Source: Panicum virgatum (Eukaryota > Streptophyta > Magnoliopsida > Poales > Poaceae). From it: DNA of 64,000 nucleotides. The DNA lies in contig NC_053153.1 of assembly GCF_016808335.1 (NCBI RefSeq), forward strand, positions 12,783,033-12,847,032, in the 5' to 3' direction. Positions 13,001-24,200 of the stretch are shown one piece after another (the first letter of the stretch is position 1; every line of letters starts with the position of its first letter). The notes below the pieces were generated by a model. That model worked only from the letters and a program-made list of their open reading frames with translations. It was not told the origin of the DNA and ran no database searches. A program made the translations under genes and the position numbers.

Positions 13001-16000
13001 GTATAATTTTTTGGATGAACTATCAACACTTGATCCTGAGCTTTACAGAAATCTTATGCAACTAAAGGCACAATAGATTTTTTTTTCTTTCTTTGGTCTA
13101 TTTTCCCAAGATACAAGCAAGTTAAACTACTGCCTTTTCCATTGAAGATCATATCATGTGTGGATGGCTATCATTCAACCCCTTTGTTTAGTATATCTCC
13201 CGTGATATTATTTTATGAATATCAATCATTATCCACTAGTGCTGCTTTGCTTGCCTCAATCTTTCAATGCTATTGTAGTTTGTAGTGTTCACAGGTTAGT
13301 GGTCAATGCTCTGCATTTTTTGTTGCTCCTCGTATTTTTTACAAGATTTTTTCATTTATGAAGTCCTGTTAAAATTGGTTGCACTTTTGGGATTGATGCT
13401 GTTTCTCCCTTTATAGGTTATAAATGATATTAGTTTTTTTTTAATCAGCTACCTACGTAAAGACTGCATATGATACCAGTTTTTTTTTTTTGATGAAATG
13501 ACATTTGATATAATAAGATGATAGCATTTTGATGTTATTACCTTTTTATAACAACAATGTGAACTACTGTTCTACCAAATGATATTAGTGCACTACTATG
13601 TTTGGATTTTACTGTAACTGAAGAGTTGGGTGGTAAAAGAATTGTCCATGAGCTGAGACCTGGTGGTAAAAGTATATCTGTCACGAATGAAAATAAGCTG
13701 CACTATGTCCATGCAATGGCAGATTTCAAGCTTAACCGTCAGGTTCGTGACTTGGTCTGTTTTTCTTACGATCTCTGAGGTTTTTCTTATGATCTCTGAG
13801 GTTTGCTCTGTATCAGCAAGAAAGCCTTTTATAGCGCCATTGTCCTTGCAGATACTTCAATTTGCAAATGCATTTTATAGAGGACTCAGCGATCTCATTT
13901 CACCATCTTGGCTAAGCCTGTTTAATGCAAATGAATTTAATCAGGTAATTCTCTTCTCCTTTCTTTCCTTTTTTTTCAGGGAGAGGATTCTCCTCTATAT
14001 TTCTGGATGCTACGCAACTGGAGTTCCCTGCTATACTGTGGAAAATGACCCTTCAACTAACAGTAGTAAATAAACTATAAAACTTTGAATGAATACTAAA
14101 AATTAAGGAAAAAATGCTATCTTAAAATGTTTTAAAAAAGGAAAAATGAGATTTTATGTAAAAGGTAGAAATGAGGAGAAAATTTTGAAATGTGCTCAGG
14201 AATAACTCATTGTGCTTCTTTTTATAAAGTGAACCAATTCAAACTGACCAAATACCCAAGCACCCTTAATATATCAACCAATAATTGACTACCTCAAAAA
14301 ATGTAGTGTACAATGTATTGGATGGTTTGCGTGAATGTCAAAACTGACACTATGATGGCCCACAATTTCTAAATCCTGCTAATTCATCATTGCCACATGC
14401 AGTTACTTTCAGGCGGACTACAGGATTTTGATGTTGACGATCTGCGGAACAACACCAAGTATACTGGTGGTTATACTGAGTCAAGTCGAACTGTTAAACT
14501 CTTCTGGGAGGTATGTGTGTTTGTCTAATTTTGATCGTTTTGCATTAATGACTTATTCTATTTCCTGTGCATTTTTATATTTTCAGACCATGTTTTGCAT
14601 ATAACTTTGTAACGATCCTGGGACTATTATCTTGTTTACCATGCTTCTGCAAATTATATACCCAATTTGGAAAATGGCTAGAGTAGTGGAGTTTGTTTAT
14701 GTATATTCTTGTTTGATGATAACTGGAAAATATAATTTGGTATCCTGTAATATAATCGTGACACGCACATGCCGACAGCTGAAACTCGACATGTACACTA
14801 TGTCATAGCGTGCATTCCTGGCCTACCTGCATGTGTAGCATTTCCCCACCCCTTTTCTAGGCTACATGGTTTGGTCTGTTTGCTGCACTGGTATTTCATC
14901 CAAATTTTGTTAAATAACTGTTTTCGTTTACCAGCAGCAAATAAATTATTATTAATATGGTTCTCACTAATGACGGGAATAATTCCTCTATTCCTCCAAC
15001 CCTAGATGGGTGGGTATATATAGAATCTATACATGGGCCGCCTCTAGGTGGGCCTCTATACACATGGGCTCAATATACTCCAACACCACCCCCCCCCCCC
15101 CCCCCCCCCCCGCAGTCTGAACTACCGGCGCAGCGGTGCTCAAGACTGGACAACAAGAAAGCTAACACCCTCCCGCAGTCTGAACAACCGACGCAGCGGT
15201 ATTCAAGACTGGACAAGATGAGAGTACAAATAGAGTACAAAGGGCAAATACCCCCGTAGCCACAACTAGCCACCGGCTACGTTGAGGCTGGATCGAAACT
15301 CCGAGAAGGTCGAGGAGGGCAGTCCCTTGGTGAAGATGTCAGCAAACTGGGAGGTAGTCGGGACATGGAGTACCCGAACATCGCCGATGGCGACTCTGTC
15401 GCGCACGAAGTGTAGGTCGATCTCCACATGCTTCGTCCGCTGATGCTGGACGGGGTTGGTGGAGAGATACACGGCGCTGACGTTGTCGCAGTAGACGAGT
15501 GTACTCTTGGCGAGCGGGCTGTGGAGCTCCGCCAAGAGCTGTCGTAGCCAGGACGGCTCCGCCACGCCGTTAGCGACAGCCCGGTACTCCGCCTCGGCAC
15601 TGGACCGGGAGACAACCGGCTGCCGCTTGGACGATCAGGAGACCAGGTTGCCGCCCAGGAAGACGGCGTAGCCGGAGGTGGAGAGACGAGTGTCCAGGCA
15701 GCCAGCCCAGTCAGCGTCGGTGTAGACCACCAGCTCAGCAGAGGACGAGCGGTGAAGTACCAGGCCGAGGTCCACAGTGCCACGGACGTATCGGAGGAGA
15801 CGCTTCAGTGCAGCAAGGTGTGATTCCCGGGGATCATGCATATGGAGACAGACCTACTGAACAGCGTAGGTGAGGTCCGGCCTGGTGAAGGTGAGGTACT
15901 GCAAAGCGCCGGCCAGACTCCGGTAGGTAGTAGGATCAGCCACCGGATCACCCAGATCAGCAGACAGCTTCGCCTGAGTATCGACTGGAGTGGAGCAGGG

Positions 16001-19000
16001 CTTACAATCAGTCATCTCAGCCCGCTCCAGAATATCGAGGGCGTACTGCTGCTGGTGAAGGAGAAGACCAGACGGGCGAGGCTCAACAGTGACGCCCAAG
16101 AAGTGGTGGAGCTGACCGAGATCCTTCATAGCGAACTCCTGCTGCAGAGAGGAGATGACACTCTGAAGCAACTGCTGACTGAAAGCTGTGAGCACAATGT
16201 CATCGACATATAGCAGCAGATATGCAGTCTCATCCCCACGGCGGTAGATGAAGAGAGACGTGTCAGACTTGACCTCGGTGAACCCCAGTATCAGCAAGAA
16301 CGTGGCGAACCGAGAGTACCAAGCCCGTGGAGCCTGCTTCAGTCCATAGAGACTTGTTGAGCCGGCAGACCATATCCGGACGACTCGAGTCCACAAATCC
16401 CGCAGGCTGAGAGCAGTAAACAGTCTCTGACAAGGTGCCGTGAAGAAACGTATTCTTCACGTCCAGCTGGTGCACAGGCCAAGTGCGCGAGAGCGCAAGC
16501 GAGAGGACCGTGCGCACCGTAGCGGGCTTCACAACCGGGCTGAAGGTCTCATCATAGTCCACACCAGGCCGCTGAGTGAACCCCCGGAGAACCCAGCGAG
16601 CCTTGTAGCGCTCCAGTGTGCCGTCAGCCCGACGCTTATGCGTCCAGATCCACTTGACAGTCACGACATTGCAACCAGACGGACGCGGCACGAGGTCCCA
16701 CGTCTGGTTGGCAAGAAGAGCCGCGTACTCCTCTTCCATCGCGCGACGCCAGTGAGGATCCGCCAAGGCGTCGCGGACAGAGGAGGGTACCGGAGAGACC
16801 CGCGGCTCTCCCTCGGTGGCGGAGAGAGTCGCGGTCTGGGACGCCATCCGCCGAGTCACCATGGGATGGACATGCCGAGGATCCCGATGGATGACCGACG
16901 GGTGGTACACCTCCGGCTCGGCTCGAGAGGGAGCCGGAGAAGGCGGCGGCGCCGACGACTCCGGTGTCGGCGTCGCAGGAAGCGGCGCCGGTGTCGACGC
17001 GGAACGACGCCGGTACACCTGCACCGGCTCAGCGTACCGCTCAGGTGCAGGGGAAGGCACCAGGGCCGCGCGTGGCACAGCGGGAGACACCGGGTCCGTG
17101 CGCGGCACGACCGGAGGTCCGGGTGCCGCGCGTGGCATGATCGCGGGCACCGGTGCCGCGCTCGGAGCAACAGGGATCACCGGAAGCGGTGCCGGTGCGC
17201 CGGGAAAACCTGCAGGAAAAGCATAGACAGGTAATGGTGGCTGAACCACCGGGTCAGTCGGAAACAGAGACGCCAGCTCGGTATCAGAAGAAGGTGTGGA
17301 GGAGGTGGAGTAGGGGAAATCCGACTCGTCGAAGACGACGTGTCGGGAGATCAGAACGCGGCGAGAGGTGAGGTCAAAGCATCGGTACCCTTTGTGGTCA
17401 GGGGAGTACCCGAGGAACACACAACGAGTCGAGCGGGGCGCCAGCTTGTGAGAAGCGGTGGCGGAGGTGTTAAGGTAACACGCACACCCGAAGACCCGAA
17501 GGTGGTCGTAGCGAGGAGGGGTACCGAAAAGAGCGTGGTGTGGAGTGGGAGCAGGAGAAGCAGTGGACGGAAGGCGGTTGAGCAGGTAGGTGGCGGTGTG
17601 GAGGCCCTCAGCCCAGAAGCGCGGGGGGGGGGGGGGAGAGAAGCCTGGATCAGAAGGGTACGCACGACGTCGTTCGTCGTGCGAATCATCCGCTCAGCCT
17701 TGCCGTTCTGAGGAGAGGTATACGGACAAGACATGCGCAGCTGAACACCCCGAGATAGGAAGAAAGACCGGGAGGTGGAGTTATCGAACTCCCGCTCGTT
17801 GTCACACTGGACGGCCTTAACGGTGAGGCCGAACTGAGTGGACACCCAGGCAAAGAAGTGGAGGGTGGGGAAGGTCTCAGACTTGGCGCGCAAAGGGAAA
17901 GTCCAAGAGTAATGAGAAAAATCATCAACAATGACTAGATAATATCTATAGCCAGACATGCTGAGTACAAGAGATGTCCACAGGTCACAGTGAATGAGAT
18001 CAAAAGCATGTGCAGCATGTGAAGAAGAAAAAGAAAACGGAAGTCTAACATGACGACCTAACTGGCACGCATGACAGATGTGCTCAGCAGGAGCCCTAGT
18101 ACATCTAACATCGGTACTACGGCGGAGCTGAGCCAAAACGTCGCGGCCGGGGTGACCAAGCCGGCGGTGCCAGGTGGTGGAAGAAGGCGTCACGGCAAAA
18201 GCAAAAGACGAAGAAGCCGAAGGCGAGGCAGCGAAAGCAGGAAGCCGAAGAGTGTAAAGGGGCCCAGGTTGTCACATCGGAGGAGCGGACGCCGGGAAGC
18301 CGAATCCTTCACAGTAAGACCAGATGAGTCAAATTCGATAGAACAGGAGTTGTCAGCAGTAAACTGGCGAATAGAAAGAAGGTTGTGAACTATTTGAGGA
18401 GCAACAAGAACATTAGGAAAACGAGGAGCAGAACCCATGGCGGTGACAGGAAGACAAGACCCATCACCAACCATGATAGAAGGACAAGAGGGGTGTGGGG
18501 GTCGGACAGAAGAGAATACCAGCATTGGGAGTGGTGTGGAACGAGGCACCCGAGTCGGCGATCCACTCGGTGCTGGTCGGCAGCGTCAGTCCCATGGTGC
18601 TGAAGGACTGCGCCAGAGCGGCCTGGTCCCACCCCCCAGGCCAGGTCGGCTGCTGGCTGGGCTGAGCGGGCGGGGTCCAGGACTGCGCGAAGAGTGGAGC
18701 AGCGCCAGTGAACATGGCCGCCGGCTGGAGCTGAGGACGAGGCCCCCCTCCCGGACCCTGGAACGGCCACATCGAGATGCGCCCTGACCATGGGTTGCTG
18801 AAGGATGGCCAGGGCGTACCTCCAGCGGCAGGGGCAGGAGCGGGAGCCGGAGCCGGTGTCGGCGCGCCCCGACGGCCCCCACCGGTACCGGTGTTCCCAG
18901 AAGCAGGGCCACCAGTGCCACCACCACCACCCCATCGCCGGCGACGTCCACGACCCCCCCCTCCTCCGGTCTGCCCGGCGGGAGCAGCACCAAGAAGGGA

Positions 19001-20617
19001 GGTGGCAGGAGCAGCGGAGGAGGCCGGTGGAGTAGCAACGAGCGCGGCTGGGGTGGGCGAGGACGATCCGGGCGCGAGACTCCTGGTGATCTCCTCGAGG
19101 GCGAGGTCGTCCCGGACCTGCAGGAAGGTGGGGAAGGGCCTCTGGCGGGCGATCCAGCCCTTCAGGTGGTCGTAGGTGCTGCTCAGTCCCCGTAGGACAT
19201 TGAGCACCAAGACCCGATCGGACACCGGATCCTCGAGGTCGTGAAGAGCATCGGCCATACTCTTCATTCGCCGGCAGTACTCACCGACGGAGAGGTCCCC
19301 CTGCACGAAGGTGCGGAAGGTGGCGTCGAGCTGGAGGGCGCGGTACTCGGCGTTGCCGAGGAACTGCCCCTCGAGCGCCACCCAAACCTGCCGCGCGGTG
19401 CCGCCGTGGGTCCTGACGAGGTCCTGCAGATCTAGGGAGATGGTCCCGAAGATCCAGGACATGGCGACGCGGTCGAGGCGCAGCCACGCCACGTCCCGCG
19501 CCTCGATCGGCGAGTCGAGGGCGTAGCGGCGGAGGGTGAGGAGGAGCTGGTAATGACGGGAATAATTCCTCTATTCCTCCAACCCTAGATGGGTGGGTAT
19601 ATATAGAATCTATACATGGGCCTCTAGGTGGGCCTCTATACACATGGGCTCAATATACTCCAACACTCACCTCTTTATGCATTCTGCAGGTCATCAAAGG
19701 ATTGAAGCCAACAGAGCGTTGTTTGCTCCTAAAGTTTGTGACGAGCTGTTCACGAGCTCCATTACTTGGATTCAAGTATCTGCAGCCTTCTTTCACAATA
19801 CATAAGGTTTGATTAAGCACACTGCGAGAAACTTTTCTTGTTTTAGCGATATGTGACAGATTGACTTAGGAAGATGTGGCTCACTGCGTTGCTGCATGCT
19901 GGGCAACTTTAAAGCCCTTGATATCTTTACCCTTTCTGTCCTAATGAATCAACTGAGGTGTTGCATAGTTCAATGCAGACCCTTCTGTTGAATTATTATT
20001 TACAATGGTAAAGCGATGCACATGTTTGTGTTCTAGTGTTCTTTTGTTGATTTTTCAATAGTAATATCAACTTGGGATTCGTAATGACCTCTAAATTTGT
20101 TTGCGAAAGCATGCTAATTAGCTCACTGATGGAAGTATTTGATGGTATCGCTTTTAGTACTGTAACTAAGAGAACTCATGAAATGGATTTGCAACCTATG
20201 TTTTATTATGTTCTGTTTCTCCTCCTGATTCATAAATCTTCTCATTCCCTAGGTTCCATGTGATGTAACACTTTGGGCTTCAATTGGAGGCCAAGACGTG
20301 GACCGCCTTCCATCTGCTTCCACATGCTACAATACTCTCAAGGTATAGCTGCATGCATCTACATCCTATTAGTATCAATGTATTATCTCCTCACTCTCCT
20401 GCTGCTGCTGTTGTTATCTGTTTGAGTCCATCCTTTGACAAGTCAAATCTCTTGGATCACTGGCCATTTGGGCATTCATCCTGGCATGTGTGCTGTTATT
20501 ACTTCGTTTCTAATGCTTTTTTGTTACCTTCAGCTTCCAACATACAAGCGGTCAAGCACCCTAAGGAGCAAGCTGCTGTACGCCATCAGCTCAAATACTG
20601 GGTTTGAACTCTCTTAG
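7023..20617 (+). CDS. UPL7: HECT E3 ubiquitin-protein ligase, UPL7 type (integrity doubtful)
   Basis: Transfers ubiquitin from an E2 to substrates through a catalytic cysteine. Exons: 7023-7052, 7137-7259, 7799-8039, 9022-9605, 10224-11192, 11281-11615, 12384-12662, 12815-13067, 13417-13742, 13852-13944, 14403-14510, 19690-19806, 20253-20342, 20534-20617. Without a 155-bp insert in exon 9 these give 1,158 residues, close to the length I expect for UPL7. The N-terminus ([20 protein letters not shown]) and an IQ motif ([12 protein letters not shown]) match UPL7. The HECT domain fills exons 7-14; the catalytic Cys is in [11 protein letters not shown], residue 1126 of the restored numbering, and the protein ends NTGFELS. 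Oddities: exon 9 carries a stop-containing insert, exon 8 ends at AAG|GC instead of AAG|GT, and intron 11 holds a 4.7-kb copia element. All other exons are open. It is either a very recent pseudogene or spliced unusually. Confidence 0.92.
13435..13589 (-). mobile_element. Short poly(A)-ended retroposon in UPL7 exon 9
   Basis: A 13-bp direct repeat AAATGATATTAGT occurs at 13422-13434 and again at 13577-13589. Between the copies is about 142 bp of foreign AT-rich sequence. Next to the left copy is a T run, so on the minus strand the insert ends in poly(A), with a second internal A run. Removing the insert plus one repeat copy restores an open exon of 57 codons running from the acceptor at 13416 into the conserved LCLDFTV segment. 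The insert itself carries in-frame stops. The class (SINE or short retrocopy) is not recognised. Confidence 0.72.
14968..15085 (-). repeat. copia 3' LTR (118 bp)
   Basis: Matches 19551-19665 almost exactly, differing by one GCC triplet. It is preceded by the target duplication CTCAC. Confidence 0.9.
15113..15235. repeat. Two tandem ~60-bp repeats near the copia 3' end
   Basis: A unit starting GCAGTCTGAACTACCGGCGC at about 15112 recurs with changes at about 15176 (GCAGTCTGAACAACCGACGC), each continuing into a CAAGACTGGACAA segment. They lie between the RNase H remnant and the poly-C tract. Confidence 0.75.
15274..19550 (-). pseudogene. copia gag-pol remnant
   Basis: Order on the minus strand is gag, (protease), integrase, reverse transcriptase, RNase H, the copia order. 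Gag begins mid-domain ([11 protein letters not shown]) and holds UBN2-type sequence ([20 protein letters not shown]). Integrase (17351-18193) shows the HHCC finger (WHRRLGHPG...ICHACQLG) and catalytic segments ending SPQNGKAER. Reverse transcriptase (15854-17420) shows [10 protein letters not shown] and LLYVDDIVL; RNase H shows YTDADWAG and the AEAEYRA region. Lesions: frame changes near 18500, at a G run near 17625 and near 16350, and stops at 15854 and about 15635. It is not functional. Confidence 0.88.
19551..19665 (-). repeat. copia 5' LTR (115 bp)
   Basis: Second copy of the terminal repeat, followed by CTCAC. It joins gag coding sequence with no primer binding site between them. Confidence 0.9.
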
Positions 20618-21290
20618 AGGTATATATGCTATGAACTCTCTTAGAGGATTGCTGTGAATAGAGGCATCAAGTACCGCCAATGCATCATATTTATTCGGAA
20701 TGATAGCCCATTTTAAGGTAGCGCTTATTTCTATTTGTCGGTACAGCAAAAAGTTTGTTGGCGAGTAAAAGTGTTGCAGTACTTATGGTAAAGGGCCTCA
20801 AAATTTAACTTAGATAATCTAAGGGCTGGGTTTAAAAAGGGTCGGACTCCTATCTTATACAATTTTGAGCTAAAAATATATTTTGGCCAAATTGGAGACC
20901 ATCAGGCGCCATAGTGCGTGTTATGTGGCCTGCTTGTGTAGTTCTTCGTTTGAGTAGACCCAACAGCTATACTTCGGAATATGCTAGTCACTGTAACGTC
21001 GATCACTCCAAAGTCCAAGTTCGTCGAACAGATTGGGAAAACTGCGAAAGAACACAAAAATTATACAGAGCGACACTCTTACACAAGTCCAACTGTTTCT
21101 AAGCAGCACAAAACGACTACGAGAGATCATGGATGGACAGATAAGACAGACAGCAAACAAACAAACAGCAAGCAAGCAGCACAGAACAACAGAAAAACTA
21201 AATCAAGGTACATTTGCTGGTAGGTAGGATGATGGAAGGGCAGCGGGAATTGGCGTGTATTTTCTCCCCGGAGGCTGCCGCGCATCTCGA
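20618..21290. other. Convergent 3' region between UPL7 and GDSL genes
   Basis: This holds the UPL7 3' UTR on the left and the GDSL 3' UTR on the right. A run rich in AAACAAACAGCAAGCAAGCAG lies at 21150-21190. I see no further gene. Confidence 0.5.
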
Positions 21291-24200
21291 TCAGGCTATG
21301 AGCTGCAGGCCCTGGAACAGCAGCGCGTCGGCGAGCACCCGGTTGGCTGCGTCCGTGGGGTGGAAGCCGTCCCAGAAGACGTAGCCCGTGGCGTTGGAGC
21401 ACGTCCCCGGGGCACCCTGGTGGCACAGCACCGACGTCTCGATCGTGCCCGTCCCGCAGCACGCCCGCCGCGACTCGAAGAACCCTGGGGAGGTGATCGG
21501 TGGTCGACCAGTGTGAGGCTTGCTTCTTGGTGTGGTCATGAAAAAGCGAGGAGATCGACATACGTACCGGCGCTGGTGGGGTTGTTGACGAGGTCGAGCA
21601 GCGGCTGGTAGATGTCGAAGACGACGAGCTTGAGGTCCGGGCGGCGGCGTTTGACGGCGTCCGCGGCGGCGCCGAGCTTGCGGTTGAAGGTGAGGGAGTC
21701 GTTGTTGAGGCGCTCCACGCAGCCCGGGTTGCCGCCGCCGAACAGGGTGACGGACGCCGGGAGGCACCCCATCGGCGGCAGCGACGTCACGCCGATCCGG
21801 CGGGCGCCCAGGCTGTACAGGCGCTGCATGCATGTTGGCACAGACGACATCCGATCCATTATTGCTCGATCGTCAGAGAAATTGAAGGAAGGAATACTAC
21901 TGGCTTTAATTTGCAGTGCGGTAGCTAGTACAGACCGAGGAGCTGCATTCAGCAAGAAGCAGACCAGCAGATCATTTAAGGGTTACTTTGAGATATGCTG
22001 CAGATCGATGATGCTGGGTCCTGTTTGGTTGGTGCTAGGCTAAAATTTAGCACAACTTTGACCGTTAATTAGATGTATTAAATAAAGTCAGTTTACAAAA
22101 CTAACTTCATCACAACCTCTGCGCTACTTCGCGAGACGAATCTAATGAAACCTTTGACTACATGATTAGAACATGATTACTGTAGCTAATTATGGATTAA
22201 TTACCATCATTAGATTTGTCGCGCAAAGTTATATCCATCCATAAAAAAGTTTTACAAATAGACTCCATTTAGTGGTCCATGCATCTAAATTTTTTTTTGG
22301 AGCGCAATCAAACAGCCCCATTGATGGGATGGACATCACTCGAGGTCCGGCCGGATCGCACTTACTTTTGGTTTGGTACGTCATTTAAGATTTACTGCCA
22401 CGGCCACGGGCCATGTCGGTATCTCTTTTTTTTTCCCATGTAGCACATGTACAGCAGCAGCGTATGTCCATGGACGACGCATGTGGTGGGCTGACGAGAC
22501 GATGCACCATGCAACAGCACTATTGTACTGTGTACATGTACTACTACTACCCCGTGTTGAGTATTTCGACTAGCTAGTGACCACCGAGCGAGTACAGCGA
22601 GCGAGCGACAAAGGCTAGCTGGCCAGTGGCCACACCAATGCAGACGCAGTAACCAAAGGTACCGGCGGCTTACGTGTCTGTCTCCACTCTCTACCGTTTG
22701 TTCCCGCAGAGCCATACGCGGATCGGTGAACGACCGATCTTTTCCCTTTTTGTTTCGCCGCTCTGTCGTCTGTTCTCCACAGACCACGCGCACGGTATGC
22801 GACATGGAAACGGAGGCGCGTTCATTGGGCACAGCCAGTACCGGTGGGAGTGCGACCGTGCAAGTGGTTGGGAGAAACACAGCTGAGCCGGCCGGGCCGG
22901 CGCCAGCTGATGTTGCATGCATGCACAGGTACACCACGCGACTTTCCACAGCGGCGAGCTGAGCCAGCCACCGTCGTCGTCTCTACTTCTCCACAGCTTT
23001 GCAAGTCGTAACGTACACTTGGTCACATGCACCGCTAGCACGGCCGAGATCTCGAACCGAACCGCACCAATCTCCAAGTATAGCGCCGAGCTACCTAGAG
23101 GCCGCAGGCCGGCGACATGTGACGGCAGTAACACACTAGCGCAGTGGTGGTCTCCAGAGGCATTGATGTCGCAGCAACAACTCCCGTACGTACAGGCACA
23201 GGGACGCAGTAAACGGCAGGCAGAGGCAGGGGCGACCCAGCAGATGAGCGGAGGGACCCTAGCCTCCTAGGGGAGTTACTGAGGCCATTTCTCTCTTTTT
23301 TTTATACCGAGGTCTGGGGTATGGGTTAGATGTAAAATTTAAAATTTTAAAATTATCATATTGAATATGTGAAAGTACTAAATTTAAATGAAATAAAAAA
23401 TTAATTGCATTGTTTGCTTGGCTTGTAAATTACGAGACGAATCACGAATCTAATGAATCTGATTAAATCAAACACTAAATTACTGCAATAACTATTATAG
23501 TAAACATGTGCTAATGATAAATTAATTAGTCTTAATAAATTCATCTTGTAGTTTGTAAACAAATTCTATAATTAATTTTATAATTAATCTATATTTAATA
23601 TTTTAAAAATGATAAACTTTCAAAACCTTTGCGCGGTGCATCTAGACCTGGGCGGCATGGGTCACCCGACCCGAACAACCCGACCCAACCCGCCCGAAAA
23701 AAACCCGACCCGAGCTACGTGGCGGGTGGGCGCGGGCCGTATTTTTGATCCGCAACAATCAACGGGCCGGACACGGGCCGTGATTTTTGACCCAAAACCC
23801 GACCCAACCCGAAAAACCCGACCCAAAGGCCAAAAAACCCGACCCAACCCGAAAAAAACCCGACCTGACACGCCCGCGCAGGGTGCACGGGCCAACCCGA
23901 CCCGACCCGGTGATAGGTACGGGTCAGGTGCGGGCCGTCCTATGCGACCCGTGACCCGACCTTGACCCGACCCGAACCGGACATTTGCCCAGATCTAGGT
24001 GCATCTAAACAAAGCGGAGACACTACTAGTAATATCTTACTGAGGCCATCGTATTGCCCTGCATTCACTCCTACACGGCCGGCCCTACGCCCCTACCCCC
24101 GCTCTGCAAGACTGCAACCTGTGATTTCATATCCTATCCCCTGCGACGCCATTGAATTGCACATCTGCATTGCATTGTCCTGCATTGCATGCCCGCTCGC

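Larger units (their letters stand above)
14968..19665 (-). mobile_element. Ty1/copia LTR retrotransposon in UPL7 intron 11, defective
   Basis: Two near-identical short terminal repeats, 14968-15085 (118 bp) and 19551-19665 (115 bp, lacking one GCC), bound about 4.5 kb of degenerate copia coding sequence on the minus strand. A 5-bp target duplication CTCAC lies at 14963-14967 and 19666-19670. On the minus strand the repeats read TGTTGGAGTA...CCCGTCATTA, so they end TG...TA rather than TG...CA. They contain a TATATATA box. A long C run (G run on the coding strand) at about 15091-15112 sits where the polypurine tract should be. The 5' repeat joins mid-gag sequence directly, so leader, primer binding site and gag start are missing. 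Confidence 0.92.

Noticed and set aside
14957..15259. Plus-strand frame with a proline run
   Set aside because: Created by the poly-C tract of the copia element.
16440..17371. Arg-rich plus-strand frames across the copia element
   Set aside because: Antisense shadows of the minus-strand reverse transcriptase/integrase region.
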